DNA of 64,000 bases from Morinoia aosen (lineage: Eukaryota > Arthropoda > Malacostraca > Amphipoda > Talitridae), in NCBI GenBank assembly GCA_030386875.1, contig CM059562.1, positions 20,823,360-20,887,359 of the forward strand, read 5' to 3'. Positions within the stretch are counted from its first letter, which is position 1. Each line of letters opens with the position of its first letter. Of this stretch, positions 23,901 through 32,221 are shown in pieces. A program made the position numbers and the translations under genes. The notes beneath the pieces are model-generated. The model saw nothing but the letters and a program-made list of their open reading frames with translations. It ran no database searches and was not told the DNA's origin.

Positions 23901-26900
23901 ATGTATTTAGATCACCACCGGTAAATTGGATACACCAGCCTTACAACGTTTGGCCTTCGCACTTACCTACTTTACTCAAAAAATGCTATTGATAAGGTGA
24001 TACAGGTGAGTTTACTGGAGGAGTACGAGATGTCTATCATAATTGTTTTGTACCTCACCAGGCACGATGATCTACCAGAGCGGCGGCGACTACGCTTATA
24101 TCAACTACGCTTTCGGATCCCTACCTGCGTTCCTCTACCTCTGGGTGGCGCTGGTGATCATCATGCCCACGGGCAACACTGTCATCGCCCTCACATTTGC
24201 GAACTACATCCTGCAGCCCTTCTTTGATGGCTGTCCTCCTCCCGACACCGCCGTCAGACTACTAGCTGCTGTTGTTATTTGTAAGCTATCAAGACTCCCA
24301 TGCAGTAGTAGTTAGAAAAAGTCCAATCTCATGCTGCGACCGTTCAGTGTGTTTCGATTGATAGCCCTTTTTTTGGCTCGTATTCTCGACGACCCTCAGG
24401 AGTTGCCGAGCGAAGTGTACTCACTGTACTTTGTACCGCCAGTGACCAGCGTTAATTTTCTCTGAATGCTGCGACTATACTAGCGCACTAGTGCTTGTCT
24501 GCACCATGCTCGTCTTTTTACGCGCGTCTGTCGAACTTGGCTGTGGTGTTAGTGAGAGCGGCGTGCATGGGGCGCACTCAACTCTGCTGTGCTACTCTCT
24601 ACAGTACACTAACACAGTTTGGTTTTTCTCATTGATAAATCAAGATACAGTCATACTTCACCTTACGAAAAGAATTCGTTCCAGGAGTGGTTTCGTAACG
24701 TGAATTTTTCGTAAGTAGAATCGCATTTTACATGTAAATGGCCTGATGCGTTCCGAGGCCTCAATACTACCCCCTAAACACTTCAAAATTCATAAAAGTA
24801 TACCAATTTTGTATGAAATATGTGTTGAAGTAGAAGAAAACTATTAATACATTAAAATGAATAAAATATGCAAATCATTTACCATTGGGGTTGGGCTACC
24901 ATGCCCAAGATACGTAAGGGCGAGTGCGGAGCGAAGTGAAGGTCGTGGTGGATGAGGGAGGAGGAGGAGGCGGCAAACGTTTGGCAGCTCAGAGAAAACG
25001 CCAATCGCGTCAATTTCAAAACAAAACACACAAGTGCATTCACGTTTGAGGGGATTCGTGCGGCAGCGAAGCCGAGCGCGCATTATTTGAATTTTTGAGA
25101 CCTCGTGGTTCGTAACTTGACTGTTCTTTCGTATTCATCGACGAAAATTTTACGGAAAGGCGTTTCGTAACTGAGATTATTCGTTAGTTGGGTCTTATAT
25201 AAGGTGAGGTATGACTAGACAGTGTACATACTTGAAGGATGACCCGCTAAAAAAATGAATCAAATTTTAAACATTGGTGATTGCATTTGCCGTGTTATAT
25301 TTTCCCCGCATGGGGCCATTTCGTTCATCAACAGTTTTGTCGGTGAGAAAGTGCTTTTCGAATTCTCTCAGTAAACCTCTGTTGAATGAAGTTGATGTGT
25401 TAGGCAGAAAATACAAGGATCAAAAAATATCAGGCTAGTTAATTATTTTTTTTGAAGAAAACACATTTAATGCATCTGCCATTCGTTCAATGGATAATAT
25501 TAATCCTTTTTTATTACAGAAAAAGTTAATAGTAATTACTGTTTGTAAAATAACTGTTGCTTGCAATTCCTCGATTTACATTGTTTTCGCTACGCTGATA
25601 TTAAATCACTACTCTCGGATCTAACTAGTCACTTGACTGTTCAGTGGAACTATTGGAAAAACATTTTCTCACGAGCGAAAAAATGGTGAAAAAGAAAATT
25701 CTACTGCGTGCGATAATACCCAACTGTTATTCAGCTCCCCCATCAGGGGGACACAACTATTGTAGATATAAGAATTAGCGCTCCCAGGGGGAATGTGTGA
25801 GGGCCTGAGCTGAGAGTTAGGTAGGCCTTTTTTTTGTTGAAATAAATTTTTGATATGTTAAGGACCACTTTTTTTCGGTTCACTGCTGTCCTGTTATTCA
25901 GCACGTCTAACTTTCTTCTTCAGCTTTCATCTTATTTCATCGACTTCTTTCTCAACTTGCTGTTTCTATGCCCCTTCTGCATAGATTCCTCCTTCTCTTA
26001 TCTCCATACTAAATGGTGCCTTCCTCCTTCCTTTCTTTGATACGCTCTTTTTTGTAGCGGTTAGGGAGGCTCAAACTAATAATCTTTATTTGTTATTCAG
26101 CTTAAAGTGTTCGAAGTTCTTGTTGTAGGGACATCCTTTATTAGTCTGATGTGTGGTTTGTGACCACTTTTTTAATACTTTTTATGAAATCTGAGAAAGC
26201 TCGAATGACGGAAACAATCTTCAGTTTCTGCTACTTGAAATGTAAAGTATGTACTTCTTTATCGTTTTATTCGGTTTTTCAGGAGGAGGAGTCTAGTTTC
26301 TGATGCGACAGACTCTAACGAAGACCTTTATATAATCACATTTTTGATAGAGCTAGGAATTATTTGAATAGAATGCAGGTCGGCGTAGGTCGATTTCAAG
26401 ATCGCGTCTTTTCAAATATCGTAGTCAAACTTGATAGAGACTAACTGATTGTGTGTAATTCCTCTCATCTAAGTTCATCTCTGTAGTTTGAGGGGGTACT
26501 CCCATTTGCCTAGTTATACGCACTTGATGCTGAATTTGAGTTTCGATTCTTTAATGCTCATTCTTTTCGAAACAAGTGCACAAGTGATAGCGAAACTACA
26601 TATCACGAATGTGAAGATATTCACCATTCTTTGATCTCTCAGTGAAATGAAACGACTCTTTTGCCAGGTTTCTTAACTTGGGTGAACTGCACCAACGTGG
26701 ACTGGGCCACAAAAGTTCAAGACATTTTCACGGTGGCCAAGATCGTGGCGCTCATCATCATCATCGGGGCGGGGGTGTACTGGCTGGCCACGGGCCACAC
26801 GGAGAACTACAAGCACCCCTTCGAGGGCACCTTGTGGGAGGCGGGCGCCATTGCCACCGCCTTCTACCAGGGGCTCTTTTCTTTTGCCGGCTGGAATTAT

Positions 26901-29900
26901 CTCAATTTCGTCGTCGAGGAACTCAAGAATCCTTACAGGTAACGTTTTATTAGAATTTTTAAGTACGTTCAAATTCGTATATTGAAAAATTAATGCATTT
27001 GCGTTATTTTGAACTAAGAGCATCTTTAGATTTTAGTTGCTAATTATTACCTAATGCTTCGGGTTGGTATCATTCATGTTGGTGTAGAATGGGGTTGCTG
27101 GGAAAATATTTTTCAAACAATTTTTCTTCCTGAAGAGTCTAATCTTGTTCTCCGTGCTGAAAGAATGGCAATTAGCTAACTGCGTGTATCACTACGCATC
27201 AGAATTTTTTTAATGGTGTGTGATATTTTTTGCTTAATAGTGGTTATTTTGTTGGCGAATCCTGTTCTTGTATTACTACAGTACTTACGTTAGTCCGCTA
27301 CAATATTTTCTCATTTAATTTTTTTTGTTGTTTGGTGACCAGTATTATCTTGATTTTCCTTCCCTTCACGTCAGCTTTTACGTCAAATACTTTTAAAAAA
27401 TGATGCAATCTGTTATATTTTTTCAAGTTCCTCAAACTTTGAATTTCGTGTTCATCTTCCATTTGGCCAAGTGACAACGAACTCGTACGTATTTCCGTGA
27501 GGATTCTGGATCATGTAAAAAGAGTTCATGGTGCAAGTTCGTCTGAATAAAGCATATTAACCTCATCAGGGAAAAGTAATGTTGACAGTATTTCGGCCTC
27601 TTAAACCTTAGATCAATTGTCAGTTCGCGTGTCATTTCTTTACCTTTTTTAAATTTACTACAACTCCAAATAGAGGGCATTATGGAGATATTATGCGTAT
27701 TCTGTAACTTCAGTAACTAGCTAACTTTAGCTAGTTGCTGAACTAGCTTAAGTGTAACTTCAGTTCTGCAGCTTGTTCATCTAACTCTGACTAGGGCATT
27801 TGTTTGTATTTGAACGAGTTCGTTTCACATTCCGCCTTATAAACTCCAGGAACTTGCCACTAGCCATCATCATATCGCTGCCCATGGTGACGCTGGTGTA
27901 TTTCCTGGTCAACGTCGCTTACTTCGCCGTGCTCACTCCTTCTGAGATCTTGTCTTCCAATGCTGTCGCCGTTGTGAGTTTACGCATAATTTATACTTTT
28001 CTTTAAGTTTTATTCAGTCCGTCGTCATCCCCATAAAGGCTGAGATCGACTTCTTTCTCGGTAATGTGGCCACAAATAATTCACTGGGAAGATTTTTTGC
28101 ATCACAGTGACTCAGGGGGTACAACTATTGTGTCTATGGGAATTAGCACTCCCAGGGGGAAAATGTGTGGTTCTGAGCTAAGAGCCTTTTAAGTTGAAAG
28201 TAGGCCTTTGAAAGTAGGCCTAAGTAGGCCTTTTTTAAGTTGAAAATATGAAATAAAGTATTTTTTGTTTTGTTAAGGACCATCTTTTTTTGGGTTCACT
28301 GCCGTCCTGTTATTCAGCTCCTACTACTTTTTTCATTAACTTTAATCTTCTTTCATAAACTTCTTTGTAAATTTACTGTTTCTATGCATCTTATACATAA
28401 ATTCTGCGTTCCCTAAACTCCATTTCAAATGGTGCCTTCCTCCTTCCTCTCTTTGGAAACACCTTTGTTGCGGTTAGGGAGGCTTAAACTAATATCTAAT
28501 CTATAGTGATGGAAGGTACTGGTGTACACTGAAGTGTCAACTTCAACTGGGTCTTCGGTGCTTATGCATTATAATAAAGTAAAATTGAAGAATGTAATAG
28601 GATGACGAACAGAATTTAGCCTATGGAAAATTCAAGTTCTAAATCAGGTAAATAATAATGGTGAGATGTAATAAAACTTGCCAAAAATATTCCTGGGGTT
28701 ATTGTCATCTTACTTTCCAGCTATACGAATTGAGGCATGTCCAGTTGTGATCGAATAATCTTCAAGGCGCTTTTTATCTACGTCGTACCGTTCTTATTTT
28801 TCGTCACCTGTAGCGTTGTAGTCGGTGTGCAGTCGTTCGGTGATCGGATGCTGGGCTACATGGCTTGGCTAATGCCTTTCTTCGTGGCCTGCTCCACGTT
28901 CGGCTCGCTGAACGGTGGCATCTTTGCTTCGTCGCGCCTCTTCTTCGTGGGGGCGAGAGAGGGACATCTGCCTCAGGCTCTCGGCCTCATCAACATCCAC
29001 TCCTACACTCCAATGCCTGCGCTTCTTTTCCTAGTGAGCCATATTTTAAGGATTAATTTTTTATCGTTCAACTACTTGACGTTGGCCATTAACTTGACTT
29101 TTTCTATGCGTGAAATGATAAACTGGCGACATACTGCTGTATTGAGTGTAAATTAGGTACATGAACATAGCCATTTTGTTTTCGAACTTTGTTTTAATTT
29201 CACCAATTATGCGACAGCAAAGCCCGTGTGCGAGTGGGGGGTGAAGCCTATTGACTTGGTGTTGAGGATATGATTCGCTTGATTGGGATGGTTTTCGTAA
29301 TAATTTTCTACTGATATCGATTTGTTTTATGATTTATTTTTTTTTAACCGTATAACCTCTAAGTTTTATACATGATTATTGTTTTTTCCTGACTCGAGAT
29401 TTTTTATTAATCATCGTAGAAAAGGTTGTTAGAATAAAAATGTACTTCTTGGTATGTCGTGGTCATGCCGTTTTCAATGATACTACTATTTTTATTTTTT
29501 TATTCGTAGGTGGAGCCATCTTACACATTGCACGTGCTTAAGTTCACGATTTAGCATTTTTCATCCACGTGCTTTGTAAACTCCTTTACTGATACGATTG
29601 ATTGCAGGGAGCCATGACGGTGTTCATGCTGATTACGGTGGAAGTGGAGGCCCTAATCAACTACATTTCATTCACCGAGTCTCTCTTCATCCTGGTGTCC
29701 ATCACTGCACTGCTGTACATGCGGTACAAGTATCCTGACATGGAGCGCCCTATCAAGGTGATGAACAAGTTTTCTTTTCGTTCATGCTCGTAGGTTATTT
29801 TTTGTTTCGAGGATGGGTTTATCATTACCCAAGTATGCGCACCTGGTCTAAATTCATTGCGTTGGTTACAACACGTGAGTCAAAATCTTCTAAAATTCTA

Positions 29901-31974
29901 GCGGTAAGTTGAGCTTGGGCATCGTGGTCATGTTGGGAACTAAGGTACCTCGAGGTGCAAATAAATTGAACTTTACTCATTAAAGACCACTTTTTGAACG
30001 TTGGGTTTCTATTCCATCAAACTATATGGGTTTATTTTGCAGTAAACAATAGAACTTCGAATAAGGTAGAAGTTGTTTAATTTTGTTTCCAATACGTTAA
30101 AAACCATCAACACTATTCCCAAAATACCATTTACTTGCTAATATTTTTACTCACTGGTCGTAAATGTATCGGTCTCTCTGTCATTTTTTTCAGGTTTGGC
30201 TGGGTTTTCCAATAATATTCTTCGTAATATGCGTATTTTTGGTGGCAACTCCGGTTGTCACTCGGCCTGTCGAGCTGGGCGTCGCTCTAGCGGTGATGGT
30301 GACAGGCGTGCCGGTCTACTTCTGCTGCATTTATTGGAAGAAGAAGCCCGCGTGTCTGCGCAACGCTGCGTGTAAGAATGACAAACGCGTATCTTTCTAT
30401 GTATTCTTATTCGCTATCGAGTTTTTTATTTCAAAAGGATTGAAAAATTTTTAACACTTTGACTGCGACGTGCGCCACCGGTGGTACACGGAGGTAATTT
30501 TCATAACGCTGCTGACCGACCGTGGTCGCAAACTCAATTTTCTTAAACACTTAATCAAAACTAAAAAAAACGGTGGACAATCAAAACTAGTCAATGAAGG
30601 CACGATGTCTGGTATTTTAAAAATAGTTAACAACAATTAACTTAAAATTTGAGTTTGGTGTTGAACTCAATATTTAGTAGTCACAGTCAAAGTGTTATAT
30701 CATTTTATGTAAATGAATCGTTATGTGTGTTAATTTTTAGCGAGTGCTTGAAATGTTATGCTATGGCTAAGCATATCACGTTGAACAAGAAAAACTATGC
30801 TTCGACCCCAATAGAGCTCTCGTGGTATCAACTCTTCAACTCATTGCGCTTACACTTCACTCATTCGTTTTTCTTCAAGTTTAGAATTTTAAAAATCATT
30901 TTAACATTATAATTGTAATGAAGGGATTAAGTAAGATTTGAAAAAACGCTTGAAGTTGAAATATATTTTCTATAGCTTTTTACTGAGCAATTCTTCCCTA
31001 ACAAATAAATTTCTTAAATTCAAGGTGATCTTGATGTCCTACTATGCGAAATACATTCGTAAAAAAAGCTTTGGAAATTGCAGTACGCTTCGTAATTCCA
31101 GGCGTAACTCTAATTTTCGTAACATCAACCAAACTACTTACGTGTGACGTGAGGTTTATTTTCAAATCATTAGGATATGACCGAAGGAAATTTGATACGG
31201 AAAGAAAACCCTACTAACAGTTAATAATGGCCAGAATAGCGAATTTTTGCTTTCAAAGAAAAAATGTTTGGTATTGAAGGGGGAAATGATTACTTTTCCG
31301 CGTGTCAATCCGCAACCTTTTAATATTTTGCTCAGGAAATGAAGAAATTACGCCGTGGTGCTGCAGTGACGAATGACTCGTTGCAAAGCTGATCATAGCT
31401 ATTGAAAAGATTTCAGCAAGTTGATTTCGCAATATTCCTGAAATCATCATGCAGTTCTTTATTTTAAGTCAATATAAAGAATGATGGGCTATTGCTGCCG
31501 CAATCTTTGATATTCTCAGATTGATGCTTGCTGTGGAGTGGCTGATGTGCTTTCATCGGCTGTAATTAGTTACTAAATTATGTTTTTAATTTAGGATAAC
31601 TGTACCTTCCTTGTGCTCAATACGAACTTTTCTGATTTTCAAATACATATTTTATCTTCCGTGAAGTGAGAATGCATTACTTAATTGTGCTGTATTTATT
31701 AATTCAGCGGTAGTTTAAGAAGGAGAAACCAACGTCTTCCATTACAATCAATAGAGTCTTTCACTAATGTCTTTTATCAATAGAAAAGTTGTCCTGAAAT
31801 AATTTACTCTAAGCTACGCTACCCATTTGAGAATTCGTTTTTCATTGCTATTTTGAATTTCTTTGCCCACTGCTCGGACCGATAGGTACTCACCCACTCT
31901 TTTCATTTCCAGACAAGCTGACGTTCCTGTGCCAGGTGCTGTGTCAGGCGATGCCCGAGTACAAACAGGAATGA
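11593..31974 (+). CDS. SLC7 family heteromeric amino-acid transporter light chain (LAT/y+LAT-like), complete, 9 exons
   Basis: Joining 11593-11869, 14158-14283, 24062-24280, 26668-26938, 27850-27973, 28833-29033, 29608-29757, 30194-30371 and 31913-31974 gives one open frame of 535 codons plus TGA. Every intron is GT-AG and all phases match. The protein is a polytopic membrane amino-acid exchanger of the APC superfamily. A hydrophilic Ser/Thr/Pro-rich N-terminus of about 80 residues precedes the substrate-binding GSGIF motif (residues 93-97). Cys192, in the loop after [12 protein letters not shown], aligns with the cysteine that LAT1-type light chains use for the disulfide to the 4F2hc/CD98 heavy chain. 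By family, the role is exchange of large neutral or cationic/neutral amino acids at the plasma membrane. Which subtype (minidiscs, JhI-21 or y+LAT) cannot be settled here. The ATG at 11593 is chosen over an in-frame GTG at 11578 because it has A at -3 and G at +4. Length is normal for the family. Confidence 0.93.
11936..11974 (+). repeat. AT dinucleotide microsatellite
   Basis: An almost pure (AT)n run in SLC7 intron 1, just after a segment (11908-11933) also found at 11103-11128. Confidence 0.85.
12893..13639 (+). repeat. Pair of 69-bp direct repeats in SLC7 intron 1
   Basis: The segment starting TTGGTTCGTAGGTACTGATT occurs at 12893-12961 and again at 13571-13639 with one mismatch (ATGGTC versus ATGATC). 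The interval is 678 bp. The intervening sequence includes a G+C-rich stretch (13390-13530). Confidence 0.85.
14158..14283 (+). CDS. SLC7 transporter exon 2 (residues 93-134)
   Basis: Acceptor ACTGCAG and donor GTCAGT bound the exon. It encodes [17 protein letters not shown] and the following hydrophobic helix, ending in CYAELG. Unwound TM1 with GSGIF is the amino-acid backbone binding site in this family. Entry and exit phases are both 1. Confidence 0.93.
14284..16071. other. First part of SLC7 intron 2, nothing recognised
   Basis: AT-rich with T-runs. No exon, inverted repeat or known element was identified before the Helitron at 16072. Confidence 0.45.
16072..16309 (+). mobile_element. Short non-autonomous Helitron-like element, copy 2
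   Basis: Same termini (TCTATACTATAGTAAGAGCC ... GGGGGTTGACTAG) between A and T as the copy at 9165, with about 28 extra bases near the left end. It lies in SLC7 intron 2. Confidence 0.6.
16967..17710 (-). mobile_element. Mariner deletion derivative with transposase remnant
   Basis: GGTTGGTGCAAAAGTAATGT at the left and its inverted copy at the right, with TA outside both ends, are classical mariner termini. The minus strand between about 17400 and 17230 keeps broken frames reading [17 protein letters not shown]-like residues and NPTV plus IARQLDV. These belong to the N-terminal DNA-binding part of a mariner transposase. The catalytic DDD half is deleted and the frame is broken. Confidence 0.8.
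17847..19500 (+). repeat. 22-bp minisatellite, about 75 units
   Basis: The unit begins CTCTCCTGCTCGTTATGCTT and is 22 bp. Units are nearly identical. A two-unit variant containing TATTCACTTGCTCATTTTGC occurs at 18291, 18357 and 18489, spaced by 66 and 132 bp, and again at 19481. Two units carry an extra G (CCTGGCTCG near 18915 and 19378). All three forward frames stay open for over 570 codons, purely because of the repeat. It lies in SLC7 intron 2. Confidence 0.95.
19501..19802 (-). mobile_element. tRNA-type SINE interrupting the minisatellite
   Basis: On the minus strand, TAGCCATGTGCTAGAGG (19796-19780) resembles an A box and GGGTTCGAAACTC (19754-19742) a B box, about 40 bases apart. An unrelated body follows, ending in an ATT-rich tail at 19503-19533. 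Minisatellite units resume on both sides. Confidence 0.55.
19803..20165 (+). repeat. 22-bp minisatellite, second block of diverged units
   Basis: About 16 units of the same period. The unit evolves from CTGCTCGTTATG through CTGTTTGTCTTG and CTGTTTGTCGTG to CTGCTTGTCGTG along the block. This gradient shows local homogenisation of variants. Confidence 0.9.
20439..20737 (+). mobile_element. SINE-like repeat copy 8, left part (split by a younger copy)
   Basis: The family is recognisable from ATATTGTATCTATGGAAATA to TTCTTTCCTCTCTTAGGA. The missing 3' end resumes at 21625, beyond a second copy inserted here. The junction repeat TTCCTCTCTTAGGA / TTCCCCTCTTAGGA is the duplicated target. Confidence 0.75.
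20738..21624 (+). mobile_element. SINE-like repeat copy 9, inserted in copy 8 and itself split by a TTAA element
   Basis: It starts with GCCTCAGAGGGATAAAACTA and ends in GGGAGTCTAAAACTAATATC. The middle is interrupted at 20955-21486. Removing that block and one TTAA restores the ACTCCTTTTTTAACTTACTG transition typical of other copies. Confidence 0.8.
20955..21486. mobile_element. Piggybac-like TTAA element inside SINE copy 9
   Basis: It starts TTAACCCTTTGCCTCCCAAA and ends TTAGGCGACAAAACGTTAA. TTAA is duplicated at 20955-20958 and 21483-21486. The flanking SINE becomes continuous when it is removed, which proves the insertion boundaries. About 530 bp, no ORF. Confidence 0.75.
21625..21690 (+). 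mobile_element. SINE-like repeat copy 8, right part
   Basis: It starts with the duplicated TTCCCCTCTTAGGA and continues AACGCC, then TTAGGGAGGCTTAAACAATC and a TTAATCAAATC tail. It is exactly the 3' end missing from the copy at 20439. Confidence 0.75.
21691..22469. other. SLC7 intron 2, nothing recognised
   Basis: No conserved frame or terminal repeat was found between the triple nest and the next SINE-like copy. Confidence 0.4.
22470..22796 (+). mobile_element. SINE-like repeat copy 10, 5'-truncated
   Basis: The collinear family sequence begins at GAGTTAAAGGGTTCGGTAAG and runs to AAGGAAGGCTTACGCTAACT. The CCCCTCAGGGGG start is absent. Confidence 0.65.
23134..23490 (+). mobile_element. SINE-like repeat copy 11, full length with 14-bp target-site duplication
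   Basis: It runs from CCCCTCAGGGGGATACAACT to TTCTTATATAATAATAG. The perfect 14-bp TATAAATTACTGTG occurs at 23120-23133 and 23491-23504. At 357 bp it matches copy 1 in length. It lies in SLC7 intron 2, in the sense orientation. Confidence 0.88.
24062..24280 (+). CDS. SLC7 transporter exon 3 (residues 135-207)
   Basis: The exon begins after CACCAG and ends at a GTAAGC donor. It encodes [20 protein letters not shown], then TM3 and the extracellular loop with Cys192, the expected disulfide partner of the heavy chain. It follows the 9.8-kb repeat-filled intron 2. Confidence 0.93.
24648..25217. mobile_element. Pogo/Tigger-like MITE in SLC7 intron 3
   Basis: Left end CAGTCATACTTCACCTTACG after TA; right end TATAAGGTGAGGTATGACT is its inverted repeat, with the last bases diverged. 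CAGTCATACC-type termini with a TA target are known for pogo/Tigger elements. No transposase frame is recognisable. Confidence 0.55.
25737..26090 (+). mobile_element. SINE-like repeat copy 12, full length with target-site duplication
   Basis: It starts CCCCATCAGGGGGACACAAC and ends GGGAGGCTCAAACTAATAAT. The 12-bp TGTTATTCAGCT is perfect at 25725-25736 and 26091-26102. It lies in SLC7 intron 3, in the sense orientation. Confidence 0.87.
26668..26938 (+). CDS. SLC7 transporter exon 4 (residues 208-297)
   Basis: Acceptor TTGCCAG, donor GTAACG. It encodes [20 protein letters not shown], a hydrophobic helix ([16 protein letters not shown]), and the conserved [18 protein letters not shown] stretch of TM6. 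The G+C content is clearly above that of the flanking introns. The last two bases AG join the first base of exon 5 to make Arg298. Confidence 0.95.
27850..27973 (+). CDS. SLC7 transporter exon 5 (residues 298-339)
   Basis: Acceptor CTCCAG, donor GTGAGT. The exon encodes [20 protein letters not shown] and ends at SSNAVAV, as in LAT-type transporters. It exits in phase 0. Confidence 0.93.
28111..28499 (+). mobile_element. SINE-like repeat copy 13
   Basis: It runs from CTCAGGGGGTACAACTATTG to GGGAGGCTTAAACTAATATC. An internal local duplication of AAGTAGGCCT-type sequence (28180-28245) lengthens it. It lies in SLC7 intron 5. Confidence 0.78.
28833..29033 (+). CDS. SLC7 transporter exon 6 (residues 340-406)
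   Basis: The exon begins after GTGTGCAG with TCG TTC GGT and ends at a GTGAGC donor. It encodes [17 protein letters not shown], then [20 protein letters not shown] and [10 protein letters not shown], the most diagnostic conserved block of the family. It is phase 0 on both sides. Confidence 0.95.
29608..29757 (+). CDS. SLC7 transporter exon 7 (residues 407-456)
   Basis: Acceptor ATTGCAG. The exon encodes [19 protein letters not shown], then [17 protein letters not shown] and ends in PDMERPIK. The donor reads GTGATG, a weak splice site, but the homology boundary and phase 0 fit exactly. Read-through would reach an in-frame stop at 29791-29793. Confidence 0.9.
30194..30371 (+). CDS. SLC7 transporter exon 8 (residues 457-515)
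   Basis: A long T-tract and CAG acceptor lead into [20 protein letters not shown]. The last helix ends in [21 protein letters not shown] strong GTAAGA donor lies at 30372. Without splicing the frame would run on to a TAA just after 30450 and end in AT-rich non-family sequence, so splicing to exon 9 is preferred. Confidence 0.88.
30451..30698. mobile_element. Piggybac-like TTAA MITE, copy B
   Basis: It begins TTAACACTTTGACTGCGACG and ends CACAGTCAAAGTGTTAT, so the termini are inverted repeats; the right TTAA has decayed to TTAT. It contains CCACCGGTGG at 30476-30485. It lies in SLC7 intron 8, 79 bases after the donor. Confidence 0.72.
31913..31974 (+). CDS. SLC7 transporter terminal exon 9 (residues 516-535, stop)
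   Basis: A pyrimidine-rich acceptor (TTTTCATTTCCAG) is followed by ACAAGCTGACG. With the T left over from exon 8 this reads [20 protein letters not shown] and stops at TGA 31972-31974. A short amphipathic C-terminal tail of this kind follows the last helix in LAT and y+LAT proteins. Confidence 0.85.
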
Positions 31975-32215
31975 AGAGACCAATTCAAAGTAGAATTTTT
32001 ACATCGCGTATCGTTTTCAGGTGGCGCTACGCATTACAATGCGTCGGCGCAGTTCTCACCGAAGACCAATAATTTATTCCACAAGTTCAAGTTTGTGCAA
32101 ATATGTATGACCACATGACCTAGAACTTTAATGATAGTTTTTTCATTGTAATTTTAATATTATGTGTGAATCCTGAACGTTGTTTCAGAATGCAATTTTA
32201 ATTTGATTTATATGT

Positions 32216-32221
32216 ATTAAA
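32216..32221 (+). promoter_or_regulatory. Candidate poly(A) signal ATTAAA for the SLC7 gene
   Basis: ATTAAA lies about 240 bases after the TGA at 31974, in AT-rich sequence followed by a GTG-containing stretch. It is the nearest plausible hexamer to the stop codon, but a longer 3' UTR is possible. Confidence 0.3.

Noticed and set aside
26673-27023. A 116-codon minus-strand frame
   Set aside because: It is antisense to SLC7 exon 4, whose plus-strand frame is conserved and spliced.
31863-32072. A 69-codon frame overlapping SLC7 exon 9
   Set aside because: It is out of frame with the transporter. The exon 9 reading joins the preceding exon exactly and gives the expected C-terminal tail.
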